Shown here piece by piece: positions 1-6,064 of a stretch of 7,637 bases of DNA. Where the stretch lies: contig JAQXNW010000167.1 of assembly GCA_029098205.1 (NCBI GenBank), positions 1 through 7,637 on the forward strand, written 5' to 3'. This stretch comes from Eubacteriales bacterium (GTDB taxonomy: Bacteria > Bacillota > Clostridia > Peptostreptococcales > Anaerovoracaceae). Each line of letters opens with the position of its first letter. Within the stretch, counting starts at the first letter, position 1. The notes under the pieces were generated by a model. That model had not been told where the DNA came from, made no database searches, and saw nothing but the letters and a program-made list of their open reading frames with translations. Both the position numbers and the translations under genes were made by a program.

Positions 1-1
1 G

Positions 2-439
2 GACAAAGTCCGCCGCGCTCCTGTGCACGCCCATGAACACGCCCAACACGCCCATGAGCACACGAATGCGCATGAGCATGCGCACACACACAGCCATGCG
101 GACGGCGGACATGAATCAGAAAGCAATTCGAAATCTTCCTCCGGTCATCCGCAGGAGGATCACTGCGGGCACCTGCATTCAGAAGAGGAAAAGAAAGCCG
201 TGATCAACCGTCTTTCCCGTGCGATCGGCCACCTGGAGCATGTGAAGATGATGGTGGAGCGCGGCGATGACTGCAGCGATGTGCTGATTCAGCTCGCGGC
301 GGTCCGCTCCGCGATCAACAACACCGGGAAAGTCGTTCTTCATAACCACATCAATGAATGCATCGTCGATGCGGTGGAGCATGGAGACATGGAGACCGTG
401 AACCGTATGGAAGAGGCAATCAAATTCTTTATTAAATAG
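2..439 (+). CDS. CsoR/RcnR-family metal-sensing repressor with His-rich N-terminus (5' end probably missing)
   Basis: Small all-helical DNA-binding repressor of the CsoR/RcnR/FrmR (DUF156) family. Members bind operator DNA without metal and release it when metal binds, usually controlling a metal exporter. Numbered from the GTG at 23, residues 60-138 form the family domain, opening VINRLSRAIGHLEHVK. Cys84, His109 and Cys113 match the Cys-His-Cys fingerprint of copper-sensing CsoR. Residues 2-52 are dominated by His (HAHEH, HEHAHTHSH) and probably chelate metal. The GTG at 23 has no ribosome binding site before it, and the frame stays open to the window edge (Asp-Lys-Val-Arg-Arg-Ala-Pro), so the true start is probably upstream. 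The family call is secure. The metal is not: the core suggests Cu(I), while the His tail would also suit Ni, Co or Zn. A target exporter may lie upstream, outside the window. Confidence 0.88.
   Translation, partial: DKVRRAPVHAHEHAQHAHEHTNAHEHAHTHSHADGGHESESNSKSSSGHPQEDHCGHLHSEEEKKAVINRLSRAIGHLEHVKMMVERGDDCSDVLIQLAAVRSAINNTGKVVLHNHINECIVDAVEHGDMETVNRMEEAIKFFIK
26..97 (+). repeat. Low-complexity His-codon repeat inside the metal-sensor gene
   Basis: An imperfect short-period repeat of His codons (cac/cat) alternating with Ala, Glu and Thr codons. It encodes eleven His within residues 2-25 of the sensor. Such tracts can change length by slippage. The reading frame is kept throughout, so this is a coding repeat and not a separate element. 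Confidence 0.6.
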
Positions 440-525
440 AGAAAAACAGCGAAGCGCGTACGGCTGGAAGCACGTGCGGAGCTTCGGCGGGGGAAAGGTT
501 TCGGCCAGTTTAGAGGAGGTATTGT

Positions 526-933
526 ATGACGAATCAGGAGAAAGCGATTCAGTACCACGACAGGAAATACAATTGCTGCCAGTCGGTTCTGCTGTCTCTC
601 TGCGAGCAGCTGGGTGTCGATAAGAAGACCGCATTCCGGATGGGGGAAGGCTTCGGACTCGGTATGGGAAGCATGCAGAACACATGCGGAGCGCTGTCCG
701 GAGCGGTAATGCTTGCGGGGCTCAGGAACAGCGACGCGGATCTGGACGATCCCAAGACAAAGGCGGAGACATACAAGCTTTGTCAGGAAATGACAGAGAA
801 GTTTGTCGAGAAGACAGGCGCGCTTCTCTGCAAGGATCTTAAGGGCATTGAGACAGGGAAAATGCTGTGTTCCTGCCCGGACTGCATCCGGCAGGGCGTT
901 ACCGTCGCAGAGGACGTGTTAGGACTGAAATAG
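526..933 (+). CDS. C_GCAxxG_C_C family protein
   Basis: A 135-residue protein of the C_GCAxxG_C_C family (TIGR01909 type), small Cys-rich proteins common in anaerobes. Their biochemical role is not established, although redox or metal-cofactor roles have been suggested from their conserved Cys. The signature is visible: Cys17-Cys18 near the N-terminus, Cys54 in CGALSG (residues 54-59, after the Gly-rich stretch GEGFGLGMGS), then Cys86, Cys102, and a terminal cluster Cys115, Cys117, Cys120. There is no signal peptide or membrane segment, so it is probably cytoplasmic. The ATG at 526 follows AGGAGG at 514-519 with a 6-nt spacer. It lies 86 nt after the metal sensor with no terminator seen between, so the two may share a transcript, which would fit a metal or thiol context. 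The family is clear; the function is unknown. Confidence 0.85.
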   Translation: MTNQEKAIQYHDRKYNCCQSVLLSLCEQLGVDKKTAFRMGEGFGLGMGSMQNTCGALSGAVMLAGLRNSDADLDDPKTKAETYKLCQEMTEKFVEKTGALLCKDLKGIETGKMLCSCPDCIRQGVTVAEDVLGLK

Positions 934-1064
934 CGGGAATTTTTGATATAGGTTCAGGCTGGATGAGTCTGATAAGAAGCGGCCGTCTTTAGGGGATGAC
1001 TTTGGAAAAGAAGCGCCGAAGGAGGCCGGAACGCACAGTACGTGCAGAGAAAAGAGGGGAAACC

Positions 1065-1508
1065 ATGGATCATGAGTATGTAATTGCGTATGCGGATAAA
1101 TCCGTGCTGAAAATTTCGGGTGTAAAGGTAAAGGGTCTGAATACGAGAGATCTGGAAGAGAAGCTCGGAGAAAAACTGAAAACCTTTGTCCGTGTGATCG
1201 GCGTGACCGGCGATAATATCGAGATGGATGTCTATGACATCGATCCGTCGCAGGTTCGGAAGAATGAGGACGGTCTGATTGAGAGTCTGGCTCTCGTGGA
1301 GGGCGTTACTTCTACGGAGCTTACCAAGTTGTCCTGCAGCGATAAAATCGTCGCGGTGGACTTTGACAAAGTCCCGGATACGCCGGAATCCGACTGCATG
1401 ATGGAGCGCTGGATGAAGTGGCCTAGAAACCATGCGACGGAAGAGGAGTTGGAGGAAGTCGAGGAACTGGAAGAGGAAGAAGCGGCAGCAAAAAAGTCGG
1501 AAAATTAA
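1065..1508 (+). CDS. Hypothetical protein with acidic C-terminal tail
   Basis: A 147-residue protein I do not recognise. The ATG at 1065 is preferred because AGAGGGGA at 1053-1060 sits at usable spacing. An in-frame ATG at 996 would add 23 mostly basic residues, but its only purine run abuts the start codon, so it is a weak alternative. Residues 1-105 look like a compact alpha/beta domain with alternating hydrophobic strands (YVIAYA, FVRVIGV, KIVAVDF) and Cys91. Residues 106-120 hold a Cys-Met-Met and Trp-Met-Lys-Trp stretch with Cys111. Residues 125-140 are almost all Glu, Leu, Val and Ala and are probably helical or disordered. No signal peptide or membrane segment is seen. It lies 131 nt after the C_GCAxxG_C_C gene on the same strand and is followed by a terminator, so it is probably the last gene of that unit. 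Confidence 0.7.
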   Translation: MDHEYVIAYADKSVLKISGVKVKGLNTRDLEEKLGEKLKTFVRVIGVTGDNIEMDVYDIDPSQVRKNEDGLIESLALVEGVTSTELTKLSCSDKIVAVDFDKVPDTPESDCMMERWMKWPRNHATEEELEEVEELEEEEAAAKKSEN

Positions 1509-1622
1509 CGCGCTTGACGTGAAACCCAGTGCTGAAATGTTGCTTCGGAGCAGAAAACGGAAATGGTTTTCTTTAGAAAGGGAAATCCTGCAGCTGCGGC
1601 TCCTGAATTATTAATAAGACAG

Positions 1623-1661
1623 AAAAACGCTGAAAGCCGATGATGGTTTTCAGCGTTTTTT
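1623..1661. terminator. Bidirectional intrinsic terminator between convergent units
   Basis: A 16-bp stem (1623-1638 pairing with 1645-1660, one G.U pair) closes a 6-nt loop. It is bounded by A5 on the left and T6 on the right, so it makes a U-tailed hairpin in either direction. It lies 114 nt after the 147-residue gene and about 100 nt beyond the stop of the LysR gene arriving from the right, so it can end both units. The rest of 1509-1764 holds only a weak 6-bp dyad (GCAGAT, 1716-1721, with ATCTGC, 1731-1736) and no gene I can support. Confidence 0.85.
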
Positions 1662-1764
1662 GCGGTCCAGGCTTTTTTCGGCCAAAGTTTTTGCAATCGA
1701 AGTTTCCTGCTGGTCGCAGATTTTAAGTTTATCTGCAATGCGGAATCTTCCGTGAGCCGGAATT

Positions 1765-2688
1765 TTACTCTCCGGCAGGATCCGGCGCATTCTTCGGAGT
1801 AAGCTCGTGCGCGGCCTGCTTCTCCCGGATGACATCCTGAAGGCAGGTCAGGAAATGCTTCTCGGCGGTGGAAAGATGCTTTTTCTTCTTGTAAATTACG
1901 CCGATCGGACGGGAAAGCGGCGGATCGGTCGGCCGGAAAACGATTTCGTCCGCACGATTCAGGAACCCCAGCGCCGGCATCAGCGCGACGCCTAAATCGT
2001 TTTTCACGCAGGAGACGATGCTGTTGTCGTCGCCGAAATGATACCGGATATTCAGGAATATCCCTTCATCCTTCAGCCGGTTTGTATAATCTTCATCGTC
2101 AAGACCGCTCAGCGAAATAATCGTTTCGTGCTCGATCCGTGAAATCGGAACGACGTCCAGATCCTGAAGAGGGTTATTCTTAGACATAATGAGGTAAATC
2201 GGGTCCTCAAACAAAGGGACGATCTGATAATCTTCCGTATCGACGGTATCGGTATTAATGATGGCAAGATGGACATCATCCCGGCGCAGACTGTCGCGAA
2301 TCAGATAGTAATACCCCTGCCGGAGAAAAAAGCGGATGTCCGGATAACTTTGCTGAAAGCGGAGGAGAATATCCGGAAGAAGCGCATCGGTAAATGTCGC
2401 AAAAAGGCCGAGATTAATGTTTTTGGATGATTCGCCGGTCAGCTCCAATTGTTTTTCGCTGAAAGCCTCATAAGAATCGACCAGACTCCGGATATACGGC
2501 ATCAATGTCTGCCCTTCGAAGGTCAGCTCCAGTCCGGAGCGGGAGCGGAGAAACAGCGGCGCATGGAATTCTTTCTCCAGAGAGCGGATCATCTGGCTGA
2601 TTGCGGACTGCGTGTATCCGAGTTCGTCCGCGGCCCGTGTGAAGCTCTTGCATTCCGCTGCCTTTAGAAAAGTGTAGTATTTATTCAT
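1765..2688 (-). CDS. LysR-family transcriptional regulator (second of tandem pair)
   Basis: A 307-residue LysR-type regulator of normal length. Residues 1-60 form the winged helix-turn-helix, with SFTRAADELGYTQSAISQ as the HTH core and PLFLRSRSGLELT as the wing. A linker helix follows to about residue 85. Residues 92-295 are the periplasmic-binding-protein-like ligand domain, starting INLGLFATFTDALLPDIL. Its start overlaps the stop of the upstream LysR gene by four bases (ATGA, 2685-2688). Its own ribosome binding site, GGAAGGAG (plus-strand positions 2699-2706), lies inside that gene, so translation is probably coupled. It is a paralogue of the neighbour, with about 37 of the first 60 residues identical by hand count; the ligand domains differ more. 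The inferred role is control of the divergent antiporter cluster and/or its own operon. The co-inducer is unknown, perhaps an organic acid. Confidence 0.93.
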   Translation of the reverse strand: MNKYYTFLKAAECKSFTRAADELGYTQSAISQMIRSLEKEFHAPLFLRSRSGLELTFEGQTLMPYIRSLVDSYEAFSEKQLELTGESSKNINLGLFATFTDALLPDILLRFQQSYPDIRFFLRQGYYYLIRDSLRRDDVHLAIINTDTVDTEDYQIVPLFEDPIYLIMSKNNPLQDLDVVPISRIEHETIISLSGLDDEDYTNRLKDEGIFLNIRYHFGDDNSIVSCVKNDLGVALMPALGFLNRADEIVFRPTDPPLSRPIGVIYKKKKHLSTAEKHFLTCLQDVIREKQAAHELTPKNAPDPAGE

Positions 2689-3593
2689 GGTCGGAGCACT
2701 CCTTCCATATTTTTTTCTGTCCAGGGTTTTACAAACCGGATCAGTTCCTTCATGACCAGGGATGAGGCCGGCGAGATCGATTTGTGCTTCTTACAGACAA
2801 TGCCGATCGACCGGGTCAGCTCCGGATCCGTACGCTTATACAGGATCGGTCTCTGGAACGCACGGATTCCAAGCTCCGGGACTAAAGCCATTCCCAGACC
2901 CTTTTTTACAGCGGACAGCATACACTGGTTATCGCAGAACTGATAGAAAAAGTCCGGAGTAACCCCGTATTCATTAATTTTCGCAGGCCAGTCGTCCTCC
3001 GGATCCAGTCCGTCCAGACAAAGCATCCGTTCTCCATTCAGCTGTTCCATCAAGACAGCAGGCTGCGAATGAAAGCGGCTGTTATCCGGCATGGCAAGAA
3101 GAATCGGTTCCTCGAACAAAGGATACACGTCGTATTCATCGGATATATCGTGCGAAAGGTCCACAATCGCGAAATCGATGCTTCCTTTTTCGGCATAATC
3201 CCAGATCCAGGAATAGTACCCCTGATGAAGTTCGAAGAGCACATCCGGATAGCGTGTCTGGAACCATTTCAGAAACTCCGGAAGGACGGTGCCGGCAAAG
3301 GTTGCGAACAAGCCGATCCGGCAGATTCCGGTAATGGAGGAGTTCAGCATTTCGGCCTTTGCCTCCAGAACATCCTGCCGCTTTACGATGGTTTCCGCAT
3401 ACGGGAGAAGCTCTTCTCCGCTTTCTGTCAGCTTCAGACCGTTTCGCGTACGGTGAAAAAGAGGGGTCTGCAGTTCATTTTCCAAGGAGCGGATCATCTG
3501 GCTGACCGCTGACTGTGTGTAATTCAGGGACTCGGCTGCCTTGGTAAAGCTGCGGTATTCCGCGACTTTCACGAAAGCGAGGTATTTTGACAT
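2685..3593 (-). CDS. LysR-family transcriptional regulator (first of tandem pair)
   Basis: A 302-residue LysR-type regulator. The helix-turn-helix spans residues 1-60 (core SFTKAAESLNYTQSAVSQ, wing PLFHRTRNGLKLT), followed by a linker helix and a ligand-binding domain from about residue 92 (IGLFATFAGTVLPEFL) to 290. The start is supported by AAAGGAG (plus-strand 3600-3606), six bases upstream of the ATG. It is promoter-proximal in the two-gene minus-strand operon and divergent from the antiporter gene, the usual layout for a LysR regulator acting on its neighbour from the shared intergenic region. The recognition helix (YTQSAVSQMIRSLE) differs from its partner's by one conservative change, so both probably bind the same operators while reading different or related ligands. 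Autoregulation is likely by family habit but is not shown by the sequence. Confidence 0.94.
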   Translation of the reverse strand: MSKYLAFVKVAEYRSFTKAAESLNYTQSAVSQMIRSLENELQTPLFHRTRNGLKLTESGEELLPYAETIVKRQDVLEAKAEMLNSSITGICRIGLFATFAGTVLPEFLKWFQTRYPDVLFELHQGYYSWIWDYAEKGSIDFAIVDLSHDISDEYDVYPLFEEPILLAMPDNSRFHSQPAVLMEQLNGERMLCLDGLDPEDDWPAKINEYGVTPDFFYQFCDNQCMLSAVKKGLGMALVPELGIRAFQRPILYKRTDPELTRSIGIVCKKHKSISPASSLVMKELIRFVKPWTEKNMEGVLRP

Positions 3594-3659
3594 GCAGCGC
3601 TCCTTTCCATTGTATTTGTTTCAGTTCATAAAATAAAAATATCAGCGAATGCCATAAGA

Positions 3660-3678
3660 AAATCTAATATTAAGATTT
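3660..3678. promoter_or_regulatory. Candidate LysR operator (ATC-N9-GAT dyad)
   Basis: A perfect dyad, AAATCT (3660-3665) and AGATTT (3673-3678), separated by 7 bp. It contains ATC-N9-GAT (3662-3676), which satisfies the T-N11-A LysR box with extended symmetry. It sits about 70-85 bp upstream of the first LysR start codon. That position suits an autoregulatory site or the recognition site of a divergent LysR promoter. AT-rich DNA yields such dyads by chance, so this is a candidate only. Confidence 0.45.
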
Positions 3679-3694
3679 CGTTACAGCATACATT

Positions 3695-3707
3695 TAAATA
3701 CAATTTA
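3695..3707. promoter_or_regulatory. Second AT-rich dyad (TAAAT-N3-ATTTA)
   Basis: TAAAT (3695-3699) and ATTTA (3703-3707) flank ACA. The dyad lies inside a wider one, TACATT (3689-3694) with AATGTA (3710-3715), and contains an inverted copy of the ATTGTAT motif (3698-3704). It may be a further regulator contact site. Base composition weakens the case. Confidence 0.3.
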
Positions 3708-3762
3708 TCAATGTAAAGTAAGAAACCGGAAATTTGAGGGAAGCAAAAACGCGGAAATATCA

Positions 3763-3781
3763 ATTGTATCCGCATTGTATC
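3763..3781 (+). repeat. Direct repeat of ATTGTATC with 11-bp period
   Basis: ATTGTATC occurs at 3763-3770 and again at 3774-3781, one helical turn apart. Further ATTGTAT copies lie at 3609-3615 and 3820-3826, with an inverted copy at 3698-3704. The one-turn spacing would put two identical contact sites on the same DNA face, as expected for adjacent regulator subunits. No known consensus was matched. Confidence 0.4.
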
Positions 3782-3904
3782 GATTCCTGTACAAATTATA
3801 AATAGTTAGTCTATCGTAAATTGTATAAAAAGTAAAGCGATTTTTTCTTTTACGGTTTAGTAAATTATCTCATTTTACAAATAATCTGTCAAATGATAGC
3901 TTTA

Positions 3905-3966
3905 ACCCCAGAGAGGGGATACGGACTGAAGTGAAATCCGATCGGCGCTTTTCCGGATCCCGGGGT
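3905..3966 (+). promoter_or_regulatory. Candidate structured 5' leader of the antiporter mRNA
   Basis: The segment can fold into one long hairpin. ACCCC (3905-3909) pairs with GGGGT (3962-3966), GGGAT (3916-3920) with the adjoining ATCCC (3957-3961) across a 6-nt bulge, and CGGA (3922-3925) with TCCG (3952-3955). The CCCC run has competing partners, GGGG at 3915-3918 and at 3972-3975, so alternative structures are possible. A smaller hairpin, GATAA/TTATC (3979-3992), follows before the ribosome binding site. The segment is GC-richer than its surroundings. I cannot match it to a known riboswitch; alkali-cation classes would be the obvious ones to test next to an antiporter gene. Confidence 0.35.
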
Positions 3967-4021
3967 ATATAGGGGAACGATAAGTAATTATCTTTGTTAT
4001 GTTATTGAGGAGAAAAAGAAA

Positions 4022-5530
4022 ATGCCTGACACTAAAAAGGAAAAGAAGGAACGTGTCAAAAGACCGCCTACTTTCGCGGAATCTATTCTGGCGATTCTGG
4101 CGCTGATCGTATGTATCGGCGGAGGAATGACTCAGGGCTGGCCGGTTCAGCCGATGCTCGTTGCCGGATGCGTTCTTGTTACGCTTCTCGCGATGCGCTG
4201 CGGATGGACTTGGAAAGAGCTGGAAGCGGCGATCTGCGTGAAGTTCTCATCGATCGTTACGATCGTCCTGATGAACTTCCTGATCGGTGCGATCGTAGCA
4301 TCGCTGCTGTTCTCAGGAACGGTTCCGTATCTGGTTACATTGATCGTCAAGATCATGAATCCGAAGTTTATCTATCTGATCACCTTCCTGGTATGCTGCC
4401 TGTTCTCTGTTGTAACAGGTACATCCTGGAATACAGCCGCTACCGTCGGAATTGCGATGTTCGCGGTAGCGGAAGCGATCGGCGCAAGCCTTCCGATTAC
4501 GGTTGCGGCCATCGTCGGAGGAGCTTCCTTCGGAGATAAGCTGTCCCCGGTATCGGAGACGACGAACCTGGCGCCGCTCTGCGCAGGTACAGATGTATTC
4601 TCACACGTTCGTTCCATGCTTTGGACAACGCTTCCGGCTGCAGTTGTTGCCATCATCTTCTATGCGATTCTTGGAATGCGCGGCAATATGGGAACCACGA
4701 CGGTCGATATGGGAACCAAGCTTTCCGCAGATCTCAATACGATTTTCCCGCATCTTAATATTATCTGCCTGATCCCGGCGCTGATTATTGTCGGCGGACT
4801 TCTTTTCAAGGGATCTGCGATGCCGATTCTGACACTTTCGATGATTTCGGCTGTGTTTATCGGAGTATTAGTGGAAGGATTCAAGATCGGCGATGCGTTT
4901 GCCGGAATGATGGGCGGCATGCAGCTTACATACTACGGACTTCCTGAGAATGCGGCGGATAAGGTTCTGGATGCGACGTCAAGAATTCTGCAGAGAGGCG
5001 GAATGAACGGCATGGCCAGTACGAATATCACCGTCTGCGCAGGATATGTATACGCGGCGATTGCCGGCGCGGTTGGATTCCTCCAGACCGCAATGCGTCC
5101 GATGATCAACATCGTAAAGGGAAGCAGAGTAAAGCTGATCTTCTGTACACTGCTTTCTGACCTGATCGTCATAGGATGCTCCGGTGCTTCTTATGCGGCG
5201 CACATCATCGTTTGCGAAGTCTTCAAGAAAGAGTACATCGACCAGGGTCTCCAGATGAGAGTTCTTTCGAGAACGCTGGAAGATGTAGGAACAATGTGGA
5301 CCTGCTTCCTTCCGTGGACAGCGACCGGCGCGTTCTATATTGGACTTTTCGGTGTGAACGTATGGGGTCACGGAGGTTATGGAATTTATAACATCAACTG
5401 CCTGCTGAGCCCGGTTATGGCGATGATCCTTGCGATTACCGGAATCGGTATGTTCAAGATGACTCCGGAAGAACAGAAAGCGGAGCTTGATAAGTATAAC
5501 GAACTCCAGAAGGAAATGGAGAACGCTTAA
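4022..5530 (+). CDS. nhaC: NhaC-family Na+/H+ antiporter (possible Na+/organic acid exchanger)
   Basis: A 502-residue polytopic membrane transporter of the NhaC family, with roughly ten or more hydrophobic segments between residues 20 and 480. Family motifs are clear: GTSWNTAAT (133-141), GASFGDKLSPVSETTNLAP (167-185) directly before a GTDVFSHVRSMLWTT segment, and SRTLEDVGTMWTCFLPW (416-432). Both termini are charged (Lys-rich start, Glu/Lys-rich end), typical of cytosolic ends. NhaC proteins exchange Na+ for H+. Relatives such as MleN of Bacillus swap malate/H+ for lactate/Na+, so an organic-acid exchanger is equally plausible here given the LarA-like gene downstream. It is divergent from the LysR pair and preceded by a possible structured leader. 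GAGGAG at 4007-4012 supports the ATG. A terminator follows the stop codon. The family is certain; the substrate is not. Confidence 0.95.
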   Translation: MPDTKKEKKERVKRPPTFAESILAILALIVCIGGGMTQGWPVQPMLVAGCVLVTLLAMRCGWTWKELEAAICVKFSSIVTIVLMNFLIGAIVASLLFSGTVPYLVTLIVKIMNPKFIYLITFLVCCLFSVVTGTSWNTAATVGIAMFAVAEAIGASLPITVAAIVGGASFGDKLSPVSETTNLAPLCAGTDVFSHVRSMLWTTLPAAVVAIIFYAILGMRGNMGTTTVDMGTKLSADLNTIFPHLNIICLIPALIIVGGLLFKGSAMPILTLSMISAVFIGVLVEGFKIGDAFAGMMGGMQLTYYGLPENAADKVLDATSRILQRGGMNGMASTNITVCAGYVYAAIAGAVGFLQTAMRPMINIVKGSRVKLIFCTLLSDLIVIGCSGASYAAHIIVCEVFKKEYIDQGLQMRVLSRTLEDVGTMWTCFLPWTATGAFYIGLFGVNVWGHGGYGIYNINCLLSPVMAMILAITGIGMFKMTPEEQKAELDKYNELQKEMENA

Positions 5531-5568
5531 TCATTAGAATCCATTCTCCCCTTCGTGGGTGGAAAGGG

Positions 5569-5598
5569 GGCGGATGCGAAAGTATCCGCCTTTCTTTT
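5569..5598 (+). terminator. Intrinsic terminator or attenuator after the antiporter gene
   Basis: A 9-bp stem (5569-5577 with 5582-5590, one G.U pair) is capped by a GAAA tetraloop and followed by TTTCTTTT. It lies 38 nt after the antiporter stop and 70 nt before the next gene on the same strand. The U tract is interrupted by C, so it may be leaky and lower expression of the downstream genes instead of isolating them. Confidence 0.8.
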
Positions 5599-5639
5599 GA
5601 AAACGGGCTGGAAACAGAAGCCGGCTCATTGACTGAACC

Positions 5640-5655
5640 GCCGCATTCAAGCGGC
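5640..5655 (+). promoter_or_regulatory. Hairpin directly upstream of a ribosome binding site
   Basis: GCCGC (5640-5644) and GCGGC (5651-5655) form a 5-bp GC-only stem with loop ATTCAA. It ends one base before AAGGAG (5657-5662), the ribosome binding site of the 127-residue gene. There is no U tract, so it is not a terminator. It could mark a processed 5' end that stabilises the downstream mRNA, or it could influence ribosome access. Confidence 0.4.
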
Positions 5656-5668
5656 AAAGGAGAAAAAC

Positions 5669-6052
5669 ATGAAGTATATGCACACAAGACTTCCGGATTT
5701 TTATTCGAAGATTGAAGCGGCAGCAAAATCGCGCGACCCGGAAACAGAATTTGAAGTCAGCGGACTGGAAAGCTTCAAGACAGCGAAGCTGGCGTCGCTC
5801 CGTGTCGGCCGCGTCGAGGATGAAATAACGGAAGTAGCGGCGGACGAAGAGATCAAGAAGATCAAAGTCCAGGTGTTCCCGTTGAATCCGGAGACATCGC
5901 ACTATGTCGTAATCAAGGGAATCCGCGGCGACGGAAGCTGCAAGAAGGCTGTCATTGAATATATGTATCTTTCTTCTCCAACCGTGGAGACAGCTCTGTT
6001 TGATGCAGAGGAAATTGATGACCGGACCGTTGGAAACCGTCAGAATTATTAA
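5669..6052 (+). CDS. Hypothetical protein, small partner of the 346-residue protein
   Basis: A 127-residue protein I do not recognise. The start is supported by AAGGAG (5657-5662), six bases before the ATG. The N-terminal third looks helical (FYSKIEAAAKSRD, residues 11-23) and the middle and end look like alternating strands (KIKVQVFPL, HYVVIKGI, KKAVIEYMYL), suggesting a soluble alpha/beta or alpha+beta domain. There is a single Cys, at 91, in GDGSC. No signal peptide or membrane segment is present. Its TAA stop (6050-6052) overlaps the ribosome binding site of the next gene, and the two genes are 12 nt apart, so they are translationally coupled and may be subunits of one complex. The context between an NhaC antiporter and a LarA-like gene suggests organic acid metabolism, by inference only. 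Confidence 0.75.
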   Translation: MKYMHTRLPDFYSKIEAAAKSRDPETEFEVSGLESFKTAKLASLRVGRVEDEITEVAADEEIKKIKVQVFPLNPETSHYVVIKGIRGDGSCKKAVIEYMYLSSPTVETALFDAEEIDDRTVGNRQNY

Positions 6053-6064
6053 GGAGGAGAAACG

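Larger units (their letters stand above)
3594..4021. promoter_or_regulatory. Divergent regulatory region between the LysR pair and the antiporter
   Basis: A 428-bp gap without a gene, strongly AT-rich up to about 3900 and then GC-richer. It must hold promoters for both directions. It contains a LysR-type dyad near 3660, a TAAAT/ATTTA dyad near 3695, several ATTGTAT motifs and a foldable leader next to the antiporter gene. A possible plus-strand -10 is TATAAA at 3797-3802, with a poor -35 (TTGTAT, 3775-3780) 16 bp upstream. I could not place any promoter with confidence. The antiporter ribosome binding site is GAGGAG at 4007-4012, nine bases before its ATG. Confidence 0.75.

Noticed and set aside
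26..97. His-codon repeat considered as a CRISPR or satellite repeat
   Set aside because: The units are imperfect, without spacers, and in frame within a family that commonly has His-rich tails.
996..1064. In-frame N-terminal extension of the 147-residue protein from the ATG at 996
   Set aside because: The purine run directly abuts the start codon and the added residues are an Arg/Lys-rich string unlike the rest; the ATG at 1065 has a properly spaced ribosome binding site.
1432..1614. A 60-codon basic open frame overlapping the end of the 147-residue gene
   Set aside because: It is the frame-shifted reading of the Glu-rich tail, with no ribosome binding site or family resemblance.
1716..1736. 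Hairpin GCAGAT/ATCTGC after the LysR pair
   Set aside because: Only six pairs and no U tract in either direction; the stronger bidirectional terminator lies nearby.
3874..3902. Possible sigma-70 promoter (TTTACA with TAGCTT) before the antiporter leader
   Set aside because: The -10 match is poor, and several equally weak alternatives exist in this AT-rich stretch.
5739..5941. GDGSC in the 127-residue protein considered as a UGSC-type selenoprotein motif
   Set aside because: The flanking residues do not resemble that family, and there is no in-frame UGA or Sec element.
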